Assembly (NCBI GenBank): GCA_019310485.1
Contig: JAFDEF010000024.1
Location: forward strand, 1 to 40,942
DNA from: Deltaproteobacteria bacterium
GTDB lineage: Bacteria > Desulfobacterota > DSM-4660 > Desulfatiglandales > HGW-15
Length of the DNA: 40,942 nt
Direction of reading: 5' to 3'
The notes under the pieces were generated by a model. That model made no database searches. It was not told where the DNA came from and saw nothing but the letters and a program-made list of their open reading frames with translations. Shown here piece after piece: positions 17,235-24,818 of the stretch; the first letter of the stretch is position 1, and every line of letters begins with the position of its first letter. The position numbers and the translations under genes are program-made.

Positions 17235-17624
17235 GGCTTTTGAAAAATGATCTCTTGTGAGACCGGGGATGTCGCTACCGAACAACACGACGCGGCGAAA
17301 GCCGCTATTAAACGCTCGCAAGAATGCTTTTTCCATGCGGTATCCCAGATTGCCCGCACCCTGATTGGTATAAAGGATTCCCTGGCCCAGCCATTGCTTC
17401 ATTTTCTTCTCGTCTCCGCCCTCAAAGCAAAACTCTATTTCTGCCCCAGATTCCGAAGCAAAAGCCAGGGCCTTTCAAAGGACTTTTTCAGCAATTTCAC
17501 GCTGAAGTTCTGCTGCGCCTGCCTTCCCAAGAACAGGAATCAGGCGGGTCTTGGTTTTTCCTGGCACTGGATACCGACCAAAAACAATCAAGCGATCCCC
17601 TTGTACACTTTGACCCGGGCTCAT
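17223..17624 (-). pseudogene. DUF2064 (TIGR04282-like) glycosyltransferase, N-terminal fragment with in-frame TGA
   Basis: Starting at ATG 17624, with a strong gaggag ribosome site, the frame reads LIVFGRYPVPGKTKTRLIP, the hallmark start of the DUF2064/TIGR04282 family. It continues without frameshift through FEGGDEKKMKQWLGQG, NLGYRMEKAF and VVLFGSDIPGLT, which holds the conserved GSD(I/C)P motif. A TGA interrupts it at codon 50 (17475-17477). It then runs into the 44-bp repeat and stops at 17223 after about 133 codons; the family is around 210 residues. The TGA could derive from CGA (Arg). The C-terminal third is missing. Selenocysteine is not expected at this position. Confidence 0.8.
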
Positions 17625-17683
17625 GTTCTCCTCAAAAGACAAAGAATTTCCTTCAACAATATCCTAGCTTGTTTGTAACTACT

Positions 17684-17727
17684 CAGGCCGATAGCCTGAA
17701 GGTTTACCCGCGGGTCTCGTGGCGGGT
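17684..17727. repeat. Two adjacent intergenic hairpins
   Basis: CAGGC/GCCTG (17684-17688 and 17694-17698) and ACCCGC/GCGGGT (17706-17711 and 17722-17727) form two stems between the glucokinase stop and the DUF2064 fragment. They may end the glucokinase transcript (minus strand) or be another short palindromic repeat. Confidence 0.4.
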
Positions 17728-17756
17728 AGAAGGCTGAAGGGGAAAACGCTACGAAA

Positions 17757-18755
17757 TCATCTCTCGCACGCGCATCTTGCAGCACCGAGCAAAGCTGCCT
17801 TCTGATTTAGAATTACCCTTACAGGAATTTTTCTTAGGAGCTCCTCAAACCGCCCTTTATCCGTGAAAGATTTTAAGAAATGCTGTTCGCGCAACGCTGG
17901 CAGGATTTTAGGTGGTATCCCGCCTGCAAGGAATACACCGCCTGTTGCCATCACAGTCAGAGCAAGGTTACCAGCCGCTCTTCCCAGGATGGACACAAAA
18001 ATTCTGAGGGCCTGCTCACAAGCACGGTTTTTTTTGGCCAGTGCGGTCTCGGCAATTACTCTGGCATGATCTCCCTTCTTGAACGCATTTCTAAGCCACT
18101 GGGGCTCACTCCGATATTTGGTAGCCCGCAGCCAGGAATAAATGTTAACAAGGCCCGGACCTGATACAATTCTCTCAAAACTTACATGCCCGAAGCGCCT
18201 CCGGAGGTAGACCCATAGCTTTACCTCCTGCTCGTTTGCAGGTGAAAAATCAATGTGGCCGCCTTCAGAGGGAATCGGGATATGGCTTTCTCCGTAACTG
18301 ACCACTATAGCCTCTCCAAGACCTGTTCCGGGGGCCAGGATGGCCATGTTGCCTTCTTCCCTTGACCGGCGTCTGTTTATTGAAGCCACTTCTCGGTGAT
18401 GCAACAATGGAACAGCCCTTGCTGTAGCAGCCAAGTCATTAATCAGCTTTACTTGGTTGAATCCAAAGCGCTCTTTGAGCCGATGTCCAGAAACCTCCCA
18501 AGGCAAATTAGTCGTTTTACATTTTCCTCTTACGACGGGCCCTGCAATGCCAAAGCAGGCACTTTTTAAAGCATAGCTATGCTTTTGTAAAAAGCGCTCC
18601 ACGATCCACTCAAGGTTTGGGGCATCCCTGCTGGGCCAACTTTCAACAAGTACTTGTCTGGGTCTTCTATTCCCACAAGCAAAAATCCCTAAGCTTGTTT
18701 TTGTCCCTCCAATATCTCCTGCCAGTACAAAGCTGTTATGATTCGCTATCTTCAT
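17757..18755 (-). CDS. glk: Glucokinase
   Basis: The 332-residue protein shows the glucokinase pattern: phosphate-1 loop LAGDIGGTKTSLGIF near the N terminus, GIAGPVVRGKCKTTNLPW, the catalytic-site segment LINDLAAT, and LAPGTGLGEAIV followed by SEGGHIDF with the glucose-binding glutamate and histidine. It phosphorylates glucose to glucose 6-phosphate using ATP in the cytosol. It is the E. coli-type Glk rather than a ROK kinase because the ROK cysteine cluster is absent. It follows the pgi gene by 78 bases on the same strand, so the two steps at the top of glycolysis are together. Confidence 0.92.
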   Translation of the reverse strand: MKIANHNSFVLAGDIGGTKTSLGIFACGNRRPRQVLVESWPSRDAPNLEWIVERFLQKHSYALKSACFGIAGPVVRGKCKTTNLPWEVSGHRLKERFGFNQVKLINDLAATARAVPLLHHREVASINRRRSREEGNMAILAPGTGLGEAIVVSYGESHIPIPSEGGHIDFSPANEQEVKLWVYLRRRFGHVSFERIVSGPGLVNIYSWLRATKYRSEPQWLRNAFKKGDHARVIAETALAKKNRACEQALRIFVSILGRAAGNLALTVMATGGVFLAGGIPPKILPALREQHFLKSFTDKGRFEELLRKIPVRVILNQKAALLGAARCACER

Positions 18756-18768
18756 TATTGTCCTGCCC

Positions 18769-18789
18769 TCGGCCTTTAGCCCGGGCCGA
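18769..18789. promoter_or_regulatory. Hairpin between pgi and glk
   Basis: TCGGCC (18769-18774) and GGCCGA (18784-18789) form a perfect 6-bp stem with a 9-base loop in the 78-base gap between pgi and glk. It lies about 14 bases upstream of the glk start on the minus strand. It may attenuate or stabilise the glk message. Confidence 0.35.
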
Positions 18790-18833
18790 ATGGGGAGTGA
18801 ATAAGACGCCCCAGGACTTGTGAATCAAGGGAC

Positions 18834-20558
18834 TTAGCCAACGGCCTCTATCAACTTTTTCAATCCTGCCACGGTGTCAGTTTCCAGATGGAACCTGATT
18901 ACCTTCCGCCCCCTGTCGATAAGAGCCTGCCGATCGCCAAGGGCCTGCGCCATTTTCAACACCCCGAAGCTAATAGATGATTCTTCTTTCCCCGGTTCAT
19001 CGGGAATGGGCAGGTCAACGGGCATATCACCGGTAATCTGAATAAAAAGTCCGTGCCCAGCATCACCCTTATAAAGCTGTCCCATAGAGTGCAGGAAGCG
19101 GGGCCCGAACCCGAGAGTGGTTGCCATGCGATAAGCAAGCTGAAGCTTTGTTCGCAGCTTTCTTAAAAGAGAGTAATTTTCCTCACTTGGCTTTAGATAA
19201 GCTTGTATCGCAACATAGCTGCGCCCCAGTGCTTCGCCCTTTCCCGGATTAGCCTTATTCATGAAAGAGGAAAGGGCCTGAGCAAGGTTTTCTGTCTTGG
19301 TATCGGTATATACGGAGATATTATCCGACCTGAATGTTATCTCCGGTTCAGGGAGTTTACCCTCTTTCCGAAATCTGGCTATCAATTCGCGCGTCAGTGC
19401 TTTGGAAGATTCTACGTTAGGCTGGTCAAAGGGGTTAATACCTAGAACTTTTCCTGCAATGGCAGTAGCTATTTCCCATATGAAGATCTGACTTCCAAGC
19501 TCATATGGGTCTAATATCTTAATCTGTACAACAGGCATTCCAGCTTCAGCAATAGCCCTAATTCCTTGATCATGAGCACCGTCTCCGTCCAGTCGCAGGT
19601 AAACAAAGAACCTATCCTTGGCATATGCGCTCGGGGGAGCCAGAGTTTCACCGTAGACCGGCAGGATACCCTTCCCTTCTTTACCTGTACTTTCAGCTAT
19701 CAGTTGTTCCAGCCATGCACCAAATGCTGAAACCGAGGGAGAAATTACCAGTGTAAGTTTGTCTCTGCCCATGCTCGCGAGCTTACCCATGGCGACACCC
19801 AGCCATGCAGCCATGTCTTTGCGCCCCAGCTTAGAAGATTTTTCTAAACTGGAAGCCACTTTGCCTGCATTTTCCAGAAGGGTTTCCAGCTCCATGCCGA
19901 TCAGCCCAGCAGGAACCATTCCGAAAAACGAGAGCGCAGAGTATCTGCCCCCAATGTTTGGGTCGTTGAGGAAGACTTCCCTGAACCCGAGCGCTTTGGC
20001 AATTGACTCAAGATTACTTCCTGGATCAGTGATTGCCAAAAAGCTCTTGCCTGCATTCTTCAGCCCGTCTCTCGCAGCCACAAAGTTATAAAAATATTTC
20101 ATAAAAGAGAGAGTTTCAGCCGTGCCTCCTGATTTTGTAGACACGAGAAAAAGAGTCTTTTCCTTGCCAGCTAGCTCCTTCTTGTCCAGGACTGCACCGG
20201 GGTCTGTGCTATCCAGAACCGCTAGATCAAGGTAGCCCTCCTTTACCCCAAAAATAGAGCGATAAACTTCGGGTGCCAGGCTTGACCCGCCCATACCCAT
20301 GAGCAAGACGTTCCTGTAATTTTCCTTTTGCACGTCATTAACAAAGTTCCGGATTCTCGGAACTTCCTCTAGCATTGTTTTAGGGCTGTGGAGCCACCCA
20401 AGGCGATTGGTAATTTCCTCAGGATCAGGCTTCCATACCGTGTAATCATGCGACCAGATTCTAGCTATAATTTTCTGTTCCTCTATCTCCTTAAACCCCT
20501 CTTCCACCTTTAACTGGTAAGGACCCAGGAAAGCAACGTAGTCTTTACCGCCAATCAT
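18834..20558 (-). CDS. pgi: Glucose-6-phosphate isomerase (Tal-Pgi-type isomerase domain)
   Basis: The 574-residue protein carries SIS-type sugar-isomerase motifs: LLMGMGGSSLAPEV, STKSGGTAETL, GGRYSALSFFGMVPAG and QIFIWEIATAIAGKVLGINPFDQPNVE. It interconverts glucose 6-phosphate and fructose 6-phosphate. The sequence resembles the isomerase half of bifunctional transaldolase/phosphoglucose isomerases (about 940 residues), but no transaldolase domain precedes it: an aaggag ribosome site and an ATG start the protein at MIGGKDYV. It is followed by glucokinase. Confidence 0.92.
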   Translation of the reverse strand: MIGGKDYVAFLGPYQLKVEEGFKEIEEQKIIARIWSHDYTVWKPDPEEITNRLGWLHSPKTMLEEVPRIRNFVNDVQKENYRNVLLMGMGGSSLAPEVYRSIFGVKEGYLDLAVLDSTDPGAVLDKKELAGKEKTLFLVSTKSGGTAETLSFMKYFYNFVAARDGLKNAGKSFLAITDPGSNLESIAKALGFREVFLNDPNIGGRYSALSFFGMVPAGLIGMELETLLENAGKVASSLEKSSKLGRKDMAAWLGVAMGKLASMGRDKLTLVISPSVSAFGAWLEQLIAESTGKEGKGILPVYGETLAPPSAYAKDRFFVYLRLDGDGAHDQGIRAIAEAGMPVVQIKILDPYELGSQIFIWEIATAIAGKVLGINPFDQPNVESSKALTRELIARFRKEGKLPEPEITFRSDNISVYTDTKTENLAQALSSFMNKANPGKGEALGRSYVAIQAYLKPSEENYSLLRKLRTKLQLAYRMATTLGFGPRFLHSMGQLYKGDAGHGLFIQITGDMPVDLPIPDEPGKEESSISFGVLKMAQALGDRQALIDRGRKVIRFHLETDTVAGLKKLIEAVG

Positions 20559-20671
20559 AAACTATCTCCTTTTTACAATAATGCCCAACCCAGTTCCCCA
20601 AAAATAGTGCCAGAACCGAACTTTCGTAAGCCCCATACCAAATTCACGGGCGTAAAAGGGAAGGTGATCAC

Positions 20672-21880
20672 TCAGTCCGAGGCTTCATCTTTCTCGTTCG
20701 GTACTGACGGTGGGCGTGGGCTTACTTCCATATGACCTGGTGATCTAATCTCCTTGACTGCCACACCCATTTCCTTGAACCGTCTGGCTGCGGGTAGAAG
20801 ACGTTGTTCAAGCGAGCCAATTGCCTCGTTATACTTCCTGACACAGGTCTCAAGAGATGCACCCATGCCTGCCAAGTGGTCGACAAACTTGGCAACCCGA
20901 TCATAAAGCGTTTTCCCCTGCTCAGCGATCAGCGAGGCATTCTCCGCGATCCGTTGCTGTTGCCACCCATAGGCTATTGCCTTAAGCAGCGCAAACAACA
21001 CAACAGGGGAGCTCACGAGGACTCTGTTTTCAATTGCATACTCAAACAGTTCAGGGTCTTGTTGAAAAGCAGCTCCCAGAGAGGCCTCGACCGGAACGAA
21101 CATCACCACAAACTCGGGGGCTGTCTCGAACTGTTCCCAGTATGCTTTCTGGCTCAAATCTCTAACTCGAGCCCGGAGTGCCTTGGCATGTAACACCAGG
21201 CTGCTTTTCCGCGACTGATCGTCCTCCGCTTCCATTGCGTCGAGAAACGCGCCGAGTGGCACCTTTGCATCAACTGGCAATACCCCTCCCTGGGGCAACC
21301 TCACGATCATGTCAGGGCGGCCTGACTCGGTTGAAGCCTGTTCATCAAAATCCACATGATCCGCGAGCCCGGCAAGCTCTACGACCCTCCGAAGCTGCAC
21401 CTCCCCCCACCGGCCGCGCACAGTAGGGGATTTAAGTGCCTGAGCCAGAACGGTTGTTTGCTCTTTAAGGGAATCCTGCATACCCTGGAGAAGCTCGAGC
21501 TGGGTACCCAGCTTGGAGTACGCCCCTTCGCGTTTGCCCTCCAGCTCTCTGACATACATATCAAGTTTGCTCAGTTCCTCCTTGAGCGGCTCCACTAGAG
21601 TCCCAAGTTCCTCCCTTGCTGTCTTCTTAAGGTTTTCAGCCTTTATTCCCAGTTCATCGCTTGCAAGCGCCTTGAAAGTATCACCAAGTTGTCTTTTCGC
21701 ATCCTCCACCCATGCCAGTTTCTCCTTCTCTGCTTGTAGCGAGATCTGACACTGGGCAAGATCAACCTTAAGCCTTTCTGCCTCTTTCTGTAGCGCGGCT
21801 CGGCCACGTTGCAATAGGACCCACGCAACAACAACTCCGGCCACGAATGCCACTATCAACCACGGGTACGTCAAGAACAC
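20672..21880 (-). CDS. rmuC: DNA recombination protein RmuC homologue
   Basis: The 402-residue protein has one N-terminal membrane segment (PWLIVAFVAGVVVAWVLL). A long coiled coil follows (about residues 30-150), then the RmuC nuclease-like domain with SPTVRGRWGEVQLRRVVELAG, VDAKVPLGAFLDA, FETAPEFVVMFVPVEA and SPVVLFALLKAIAYGWQQQ. The family limits inversions at short repeats, although its biochemistry is poorly defined. The start is GTG 21880; TTG 21874 is possible because the ggggag site is very close to the GTG. It is interesting here because the neighbouring regions are rich in short palindromic repeats. Confidence 0.92.
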   Translation of the reverse strand: MFLTYPWLIVAFVAGVVVAWVLLQRGRAALQKEAERLKVDLAQCQISLQAEKEKLAWVEDAKRQLGDTFKALASDELGIKAENLKKTAREELGTLVEPLKEELSKLDMYVRELEGKREGAYSKLGTQLELLQGMQDSLKEQTTVLAQALKSPTVRGRWGEVQLRRVVELAGLADHVDFDEQASTESGRPDMIVRLPQGGVLPVDAKVPLGAFLDAMEAEDDQSRKSSLVLHAKALRARVRDLSQKAYWEQFETAPEFVVMFVPVEASLGAAFQQDPELFEYAIENRVLVSSPVVLFALLKAIAYGWQQQRIAENASLIAEQGKTLYDRVAKFVDHLAGMGASLETCVRKYNEAIGSLEQRLLPAARRFKEMGVAVKEIRSPGHMEVSPRPPSVPNEKDEASD

Positions 21881-22105
21881 TCCCCTTGCTCAAAGAGACT
21901 TTTTCGAATTTGATCCGGACAGTACCATACCCTCAATAACACCTGTACCGAGTTGATGTAAACACAAAACTCTGGGTTAGCTCGGATCTCTGTCTTATCC
22001 TCTAAGGGTTTGTCTTTCAGTCCGTGAGAATGAACTTCCCCGCCGCAAGGAGGGGGGTATCAATCGGAAACCATCTTAACGCCCCAAGGGGCGGGGAATC
22101 AAACC
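21881..22105. other. Repeat-rich intergenic sequence
   Basis: No complete gene is seen. A short palindrome CGCCCCAAGGGGCG lies at 22080-22093. The region contains GC-rich, low-coding sequence that the decayed amidohydrolase frame reads through. Confidence 0.4.
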
Positions 22106-22393
22106 CTTGTCCGCCTCTGGCGGGCTTGTCCGCCTCTGGCGGATTAAACACGTGTTTGACATTTTCATAACCAATCTTACGAGCAAGCTGTTCAGGAAGC
22201 AGAGAAAAAAATCTGTCGGTGGGTTCTACGCTCCGAGGGCCTATTTGTCCGTGTATTCTCGGGGACAAGTAAAATTGGTCGCTGCCAATGATAAAACGAT
22301 CAGGGAACTCGCTGATTAGCTCAAGCCATTCGGCTTTTATCCTGTAACCCCTTAGCAGGGGGCAAGTTTCACCCAGACTGGCACGACAAAAAA
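22017..22393 (-). pseudogene. Amidohydrolase family (PF04909-like), C-terminal fragment
   Basis: On the minus strand one frame from 22393 reads EWLELISEFPDRFIIGSDQF, then GPRSVEPTDRFFSLLPEQLA and RKIGYENVKHVFN. This matches the last 80 or so residues of amidohydrolase-2/TIM-barrel metal hydrolases, including the terminal GSD metal-site aspartate. Upstream it is cut by the 44-bp-type repeat at 22394. Downstream of VFN (near 22140) the frame runs into repeated sequence (PPEADKPARGG) and stops at 22017. No start codon with a ribosome site exists. It is a relic, not a working enzyme. Confidence 0.7.
22106..22142. repeat. Tandem 18-bp palindromic units
   Basis: CTTGTCCGCCTCTGGCGG occurs at 22106-22123 and again, one base later, at 22125-22142. 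Each copy contains the inverted repeat CCGCC-TCT-GGCGG. This looks like a second family of short intergenic palindromes, placed at the 3' edge of the amidohydrolase relic. Confidence 0.75.
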
Positions 22394-22502
22394 GTAAACC
22401 CTGTGGAATTTCGCACGGGGCATTGAACCCCGTGCGAAAGAGCGGAAAAAAACTTTATTTACCATCCCCGTGCTCCCGCACGGGGCATTCCTACGGGGTA
22501 AA
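22394..22502. repeat. 44-bp palindromic repeat, copy 2, split by an insertion
   Basis: 22394-22424 matches the first 31 bases of the 44-bp repeat and 22478-22502 matches its last 25 bases. Between them about 53 bases include a perfect 12-bp inverted repeat, TTTCGCACGGGG (22410-22421) with CCCCGTGCGAAA (22428-22439), and a stem CCCCGTGC/GCACGGGG (22466-22485) with a 4-base loop. It looks like a composite or partly duplicated element. It abuts the amidohydrolase relic. Nothing was recognised in 22503-22699. Confidence 0.75.
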
Positions 22503-22699
22503 TGTAAATACCAGGAAATATGACAATAACAGGCATAGGAGGAAACGACGCTTATGTGAAAATTTCAATATTTCCCAACTCCATTTGAGTCAGTATCTCT
22601 TCCTCGTTAGCACTTACGGACTGCTTTTCTCCACTCTAATTAGACGGAGAGCACCCGTCATCACTGTGCCCGATTCCAATAAGAAGTACTTGGAGAAAC

Positions 22700-23182
22700 T
22701 CAATGGCTGAGTCCAGGTTGCCACAGCGATGCCTTATAGTTCTCAACAAAGGATTTCTTGCTCTTTTGAATTACCTTGTGTCCTTCCAGTTCCAAATGCC
22801 TCTTTTGAGCTTCCACCCCTCCCGGATATTTCGGGTTCAATTCACCACCTGATCTCAAAATGCGCCAAAAAGGGGTTATCCTTTTCTTACCTTCTGCCGC
22901 TTCTTCCATTGCAGCTTCAGCAGCAACTCTAGCAAATATTCCGGTGGTTAGAGGACATCCGATTGTTGCTCCATGTTTTTCAGCCAAAAGCCCCCTTATT
23001 TCATTTATAGTTATTAGCTTTCCCCTAGGAACTCTTTTCATTATTTCATCGACTTCAACTGGAGCAGGTATCACGACTGTACCACTCCCCCATCTCTTGC
23101 TCATCTTTTCTGTAATTGCTTCAACCCTGGGCAAGCCCTTGCTGTCAGCCAATTTTTCACGCCACAATTCTCTGCGCCCCAC
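22700..23182 (-). CDS. MGMT/alkyltransferase-like DNA-binding family protein
   Basis: The protein has about 160 residues. The segment VPRGKLITINEIRGLLAEKH, then GCPLTTGIFARVAAEAA, KKRITPFWRILRSGGELNPK and GGVEAQKRHLELEGH has the layout of the methylguanine-methyltransferase DNA-binding domain. The active-site PCHR motif is absent; the only candidate cysteine lies in GCPLT. It is therefore probably an alkyltransferase-like protein that recognises damage without removing it, or a distant family with its own role. GTG 23182 has an aaggagg ribosome site four bases upstream and is preferred over GTG 23209. Confidence 0.7.
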   Translation of the reverse strand: MGRRELWREKLADSKGLPRVEAITEKMSKRWGSGTVVIPAPVEVDEIMKRVPRGKLITINEIRGLLAEKHGATIGCPLTTGIFARVAAEAAMEEAAEGKKRITPFWRILRSGGELNPKYPGGVEAQKRHLELEGHKVIQKSKKSFVENYKASLWQPGLSH

Positions 23183-23209
23183 ACAACCTCCTTCTTTGTC
23201 CTGAGTCAC

Positions 23210-23539
23210 AATTAGGAATTCAAGCTGCGGTCTAAGCCGACCGCCTGAATAACAAGCGAGACGTGCGCGGGCTCAAAGACAACCCGCCAGGCACAAGTTG
23301 GACGATTAACTGCGCGCCATTCTCGAATACGCTGGCTGAATGATTTTGTAAGCTCAGCACGCTATTTGTAGCAGATACAATGGCTTCCGTAGTGTTCCAT
23401 ATCTGTTAGAAATCTGTTATATTTTTAGTAGGGAGCCTGCCCCTTTTACGGTGGTCATGATGAAGGAATAGCTCTAAGCTTGTTAAAGTAACGTCGCTTT
23501 GTGAAAATTATCCATTAGTAAATGAGGATAGTCCTTTAG
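23210..23539. other. Non-coding gap with a hairpin and an unexplained open frame
   Basis: GCGGTC (23227-23232) and GACCGC (23239-23244) form a perfect 6-bp stem. On the minus strand from about 23365 to 23218 two frames stay open; one reads QRIREWRAVNRPTCAWRVVF and then EPAHVSLVIQAVGLD before a stop. It has protein-like composition but no recognised family, start or ribosome site, so it may be a gene relic. No clear promoter for lpxK was found. Confidence 0.35.
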
Positions 23540-23728
23540 GTGCTGGAATTCAAGGGGAAAACGAGCAAGGAATACCCAAGAAACTTTGCGCATACGGATG
23601 CTAACATTGCCATTAGCCCCAATCATGTATTTCATCCGGGAAGAAGAGTCCACTGCATGCTCTATGAAAGAAGCCTTGGTGCTGCGCTGGCCCTTTACAG
23701 GCAGGCGAAGAAAGGAAGATCATGTTGA
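23540..23728 (+). CDS. Possible small protein ahead of lpxK
   Basis: A 62-codon frame starts at GTG 23540 and ends seven bases inside lpxK. The end (ERSLGAALALYRQAKKGR) looks like an amphipathic helix, but the first part has no recognisable features and no good ribosome site. It could be a leader, the tail of a lost gene, or chance. Low confidence. Confidence 0.25.
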   Translation: MLEFKGKTSKEYPRNFAHTDANIAISPNHVFHPGRRVHCMLYERSLGAALALYRQAKKGRSC

Positions 23729-24816
23729 TTGACTGGCCAAGGATTCATGAGACAAGGGGGATTTCTCTTGGGGCGATGTCACTTGCTCCTTTTTCTTTTG
23801 CTTACGGTCTTGGCGTAAGAGTCAACATGGCAATCCGCAGCAAAATCAGGAGCAAGGCCCTTCCCGGCTTTGTTGTAAGTATTGGGAATATCACGGCTGG
23901 TGGAACAGGGAAAACGCCTGCTGCCTGCATGCTAGCTGAATGGGCGAAAAGGCAAGGATATAAAGTGGCTGTTCTGTTAAGAGGCTATGGACGCGAGAGC
24001 AAGGAAAAAGTGCTTGAGGTATCTGATGGAAATGCTATAAACGCCTCCCCAAGAGAAGCTGGAGATGAAGCTGTGCTAATTGCAAAGAGAGTGGAGGGCG
24101 TCCCTGTGGTCGTCTCCAAAAACCGTTACCTGGCAGGCCTTTGGGCACACAACAGGTACGGAGCGAATTTTTTCATTCTTGACGACGCCTTTCAGCATGT
24201 GGCACTTGAAAGGCATATGGATGTTGTTCTACTGGATGCTTCGAGTCCCTTTGGCAATGGGCACCTTTTGCCATGGGGACCTTTGAGGGAGCCCATTGCC
24301 CACCTTAAAAGGGCGGATGTGTTCATAATTACCCGAATTGGAAACCGGCGTTCTGATAGTAAAAGCGAAACAAGGGAACTCCTGGCGAGAGAATTCCCGG
24401 GGAAACCGCTTTTCGAAAGCGAGCACGTTCCGAAAAAAGCTTTCTTCCCTGCCGAGAAAAAGGAGTATGACCCCAAGTTGCTGAATGGAAAGCGCGCCTT
24501 CGCCTTTGCCGGGATTGCGAGGCCAGAGGCATTCAAGGAAACTCTCCTACAGCTCGGTGTCCAGATAGCTGGGTTCAGGTCTTTCAATGATCACCATGCT
24601 TTCAGCCGCAGGGAGATTGAGGAGCTGCTCTCAGCGAAGGATAAAAAAAGAGCAGACTTTCTTCTCACCACGGAGAAAGACTGGGTTAGAATAGAGTCCC
24701 TTGGAGCTCGGTTTCATGGGTTGGGATATCTTGCTATAGCATTCCGGTTCCTGTCCGGGTTTGATGAATTCACCAGCTTGATCAAGGGCAAGGCTGGAGC
24801 GCAATTGTCGGTCTGA
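23722..24816 (+). CDS. lpxK: Tetraacyldisaccharide 4'-kinase LpxK
   Basis: The 364-residue inner-membrane-associated kinase phosphorylates the 4' position of the lipid A disaccharide. An N-terminal hydrophobic helix precedes the P-loop SIGNITAGGTGKTPA (53-67). RGYGR and the LpxK hallmark LDDAFQHVALERHMDVVLLD follow, then GHLLPWGPLREP and the C-terminal TTEKDWVRI. The ATG has ggaag upstream. It is the first of six closely spaced lipopolysaccharide-related genes and ends two bases before the acyltransferase. Confidence 0.95.
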   Translation: MLIDWPRIHETRGISLGAMSLAPFSFAYGLGVRVNMAIRSKIRSKALPGFVVSIGNITAGGTGKTPAACMLAEWAKRQGYKVAVLLRGYGRESKEKVLEVSDGNAINASPREAGDEAVLIAKRVEGVPVVVSKNRYLAGLWAHNRYGANFFILDDAFQHVALERHMDVVLLDASSPFGNGHLLPWGPLREPIAHLKRADVFIITRIGNRRSDSKSETRELLAREFPGKPLFESEHVPKKAFFPAEKKEYDPKLLNGKRAFAFAGIARPEAFKETLLQLGVQIAGFRSFNDHHAFSRREIEELLSAKDKKRADFLLTTEKDWVRIESLGARFHGLGYLAIAFRFLSGFDEFTSLIKGKAGAQLSV

Positions 24817-24818
24817 AA

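Noticed and set aside
17247..17678. Plus-strand open frame of 143 codons
   Set aside because: It is the antisense shadow of the DUF2064 fragment, whose minus-strand translation has clear family motifs and a ribosome site.
22085..22110. tRNA T-arm-like sequence (GGGTTTGATTCCC on the minus strand)
   Set aside because: No acceptor, anticodon or D arm can be folded around it, and it lies in GC-rich repeat sequence.
22423..22710. Plus-strand 95-codon ORF
   Set aside because: It starts inside repeat sequence, has no ribosome site, and its product is of low-complexity composition with no recognised motif.
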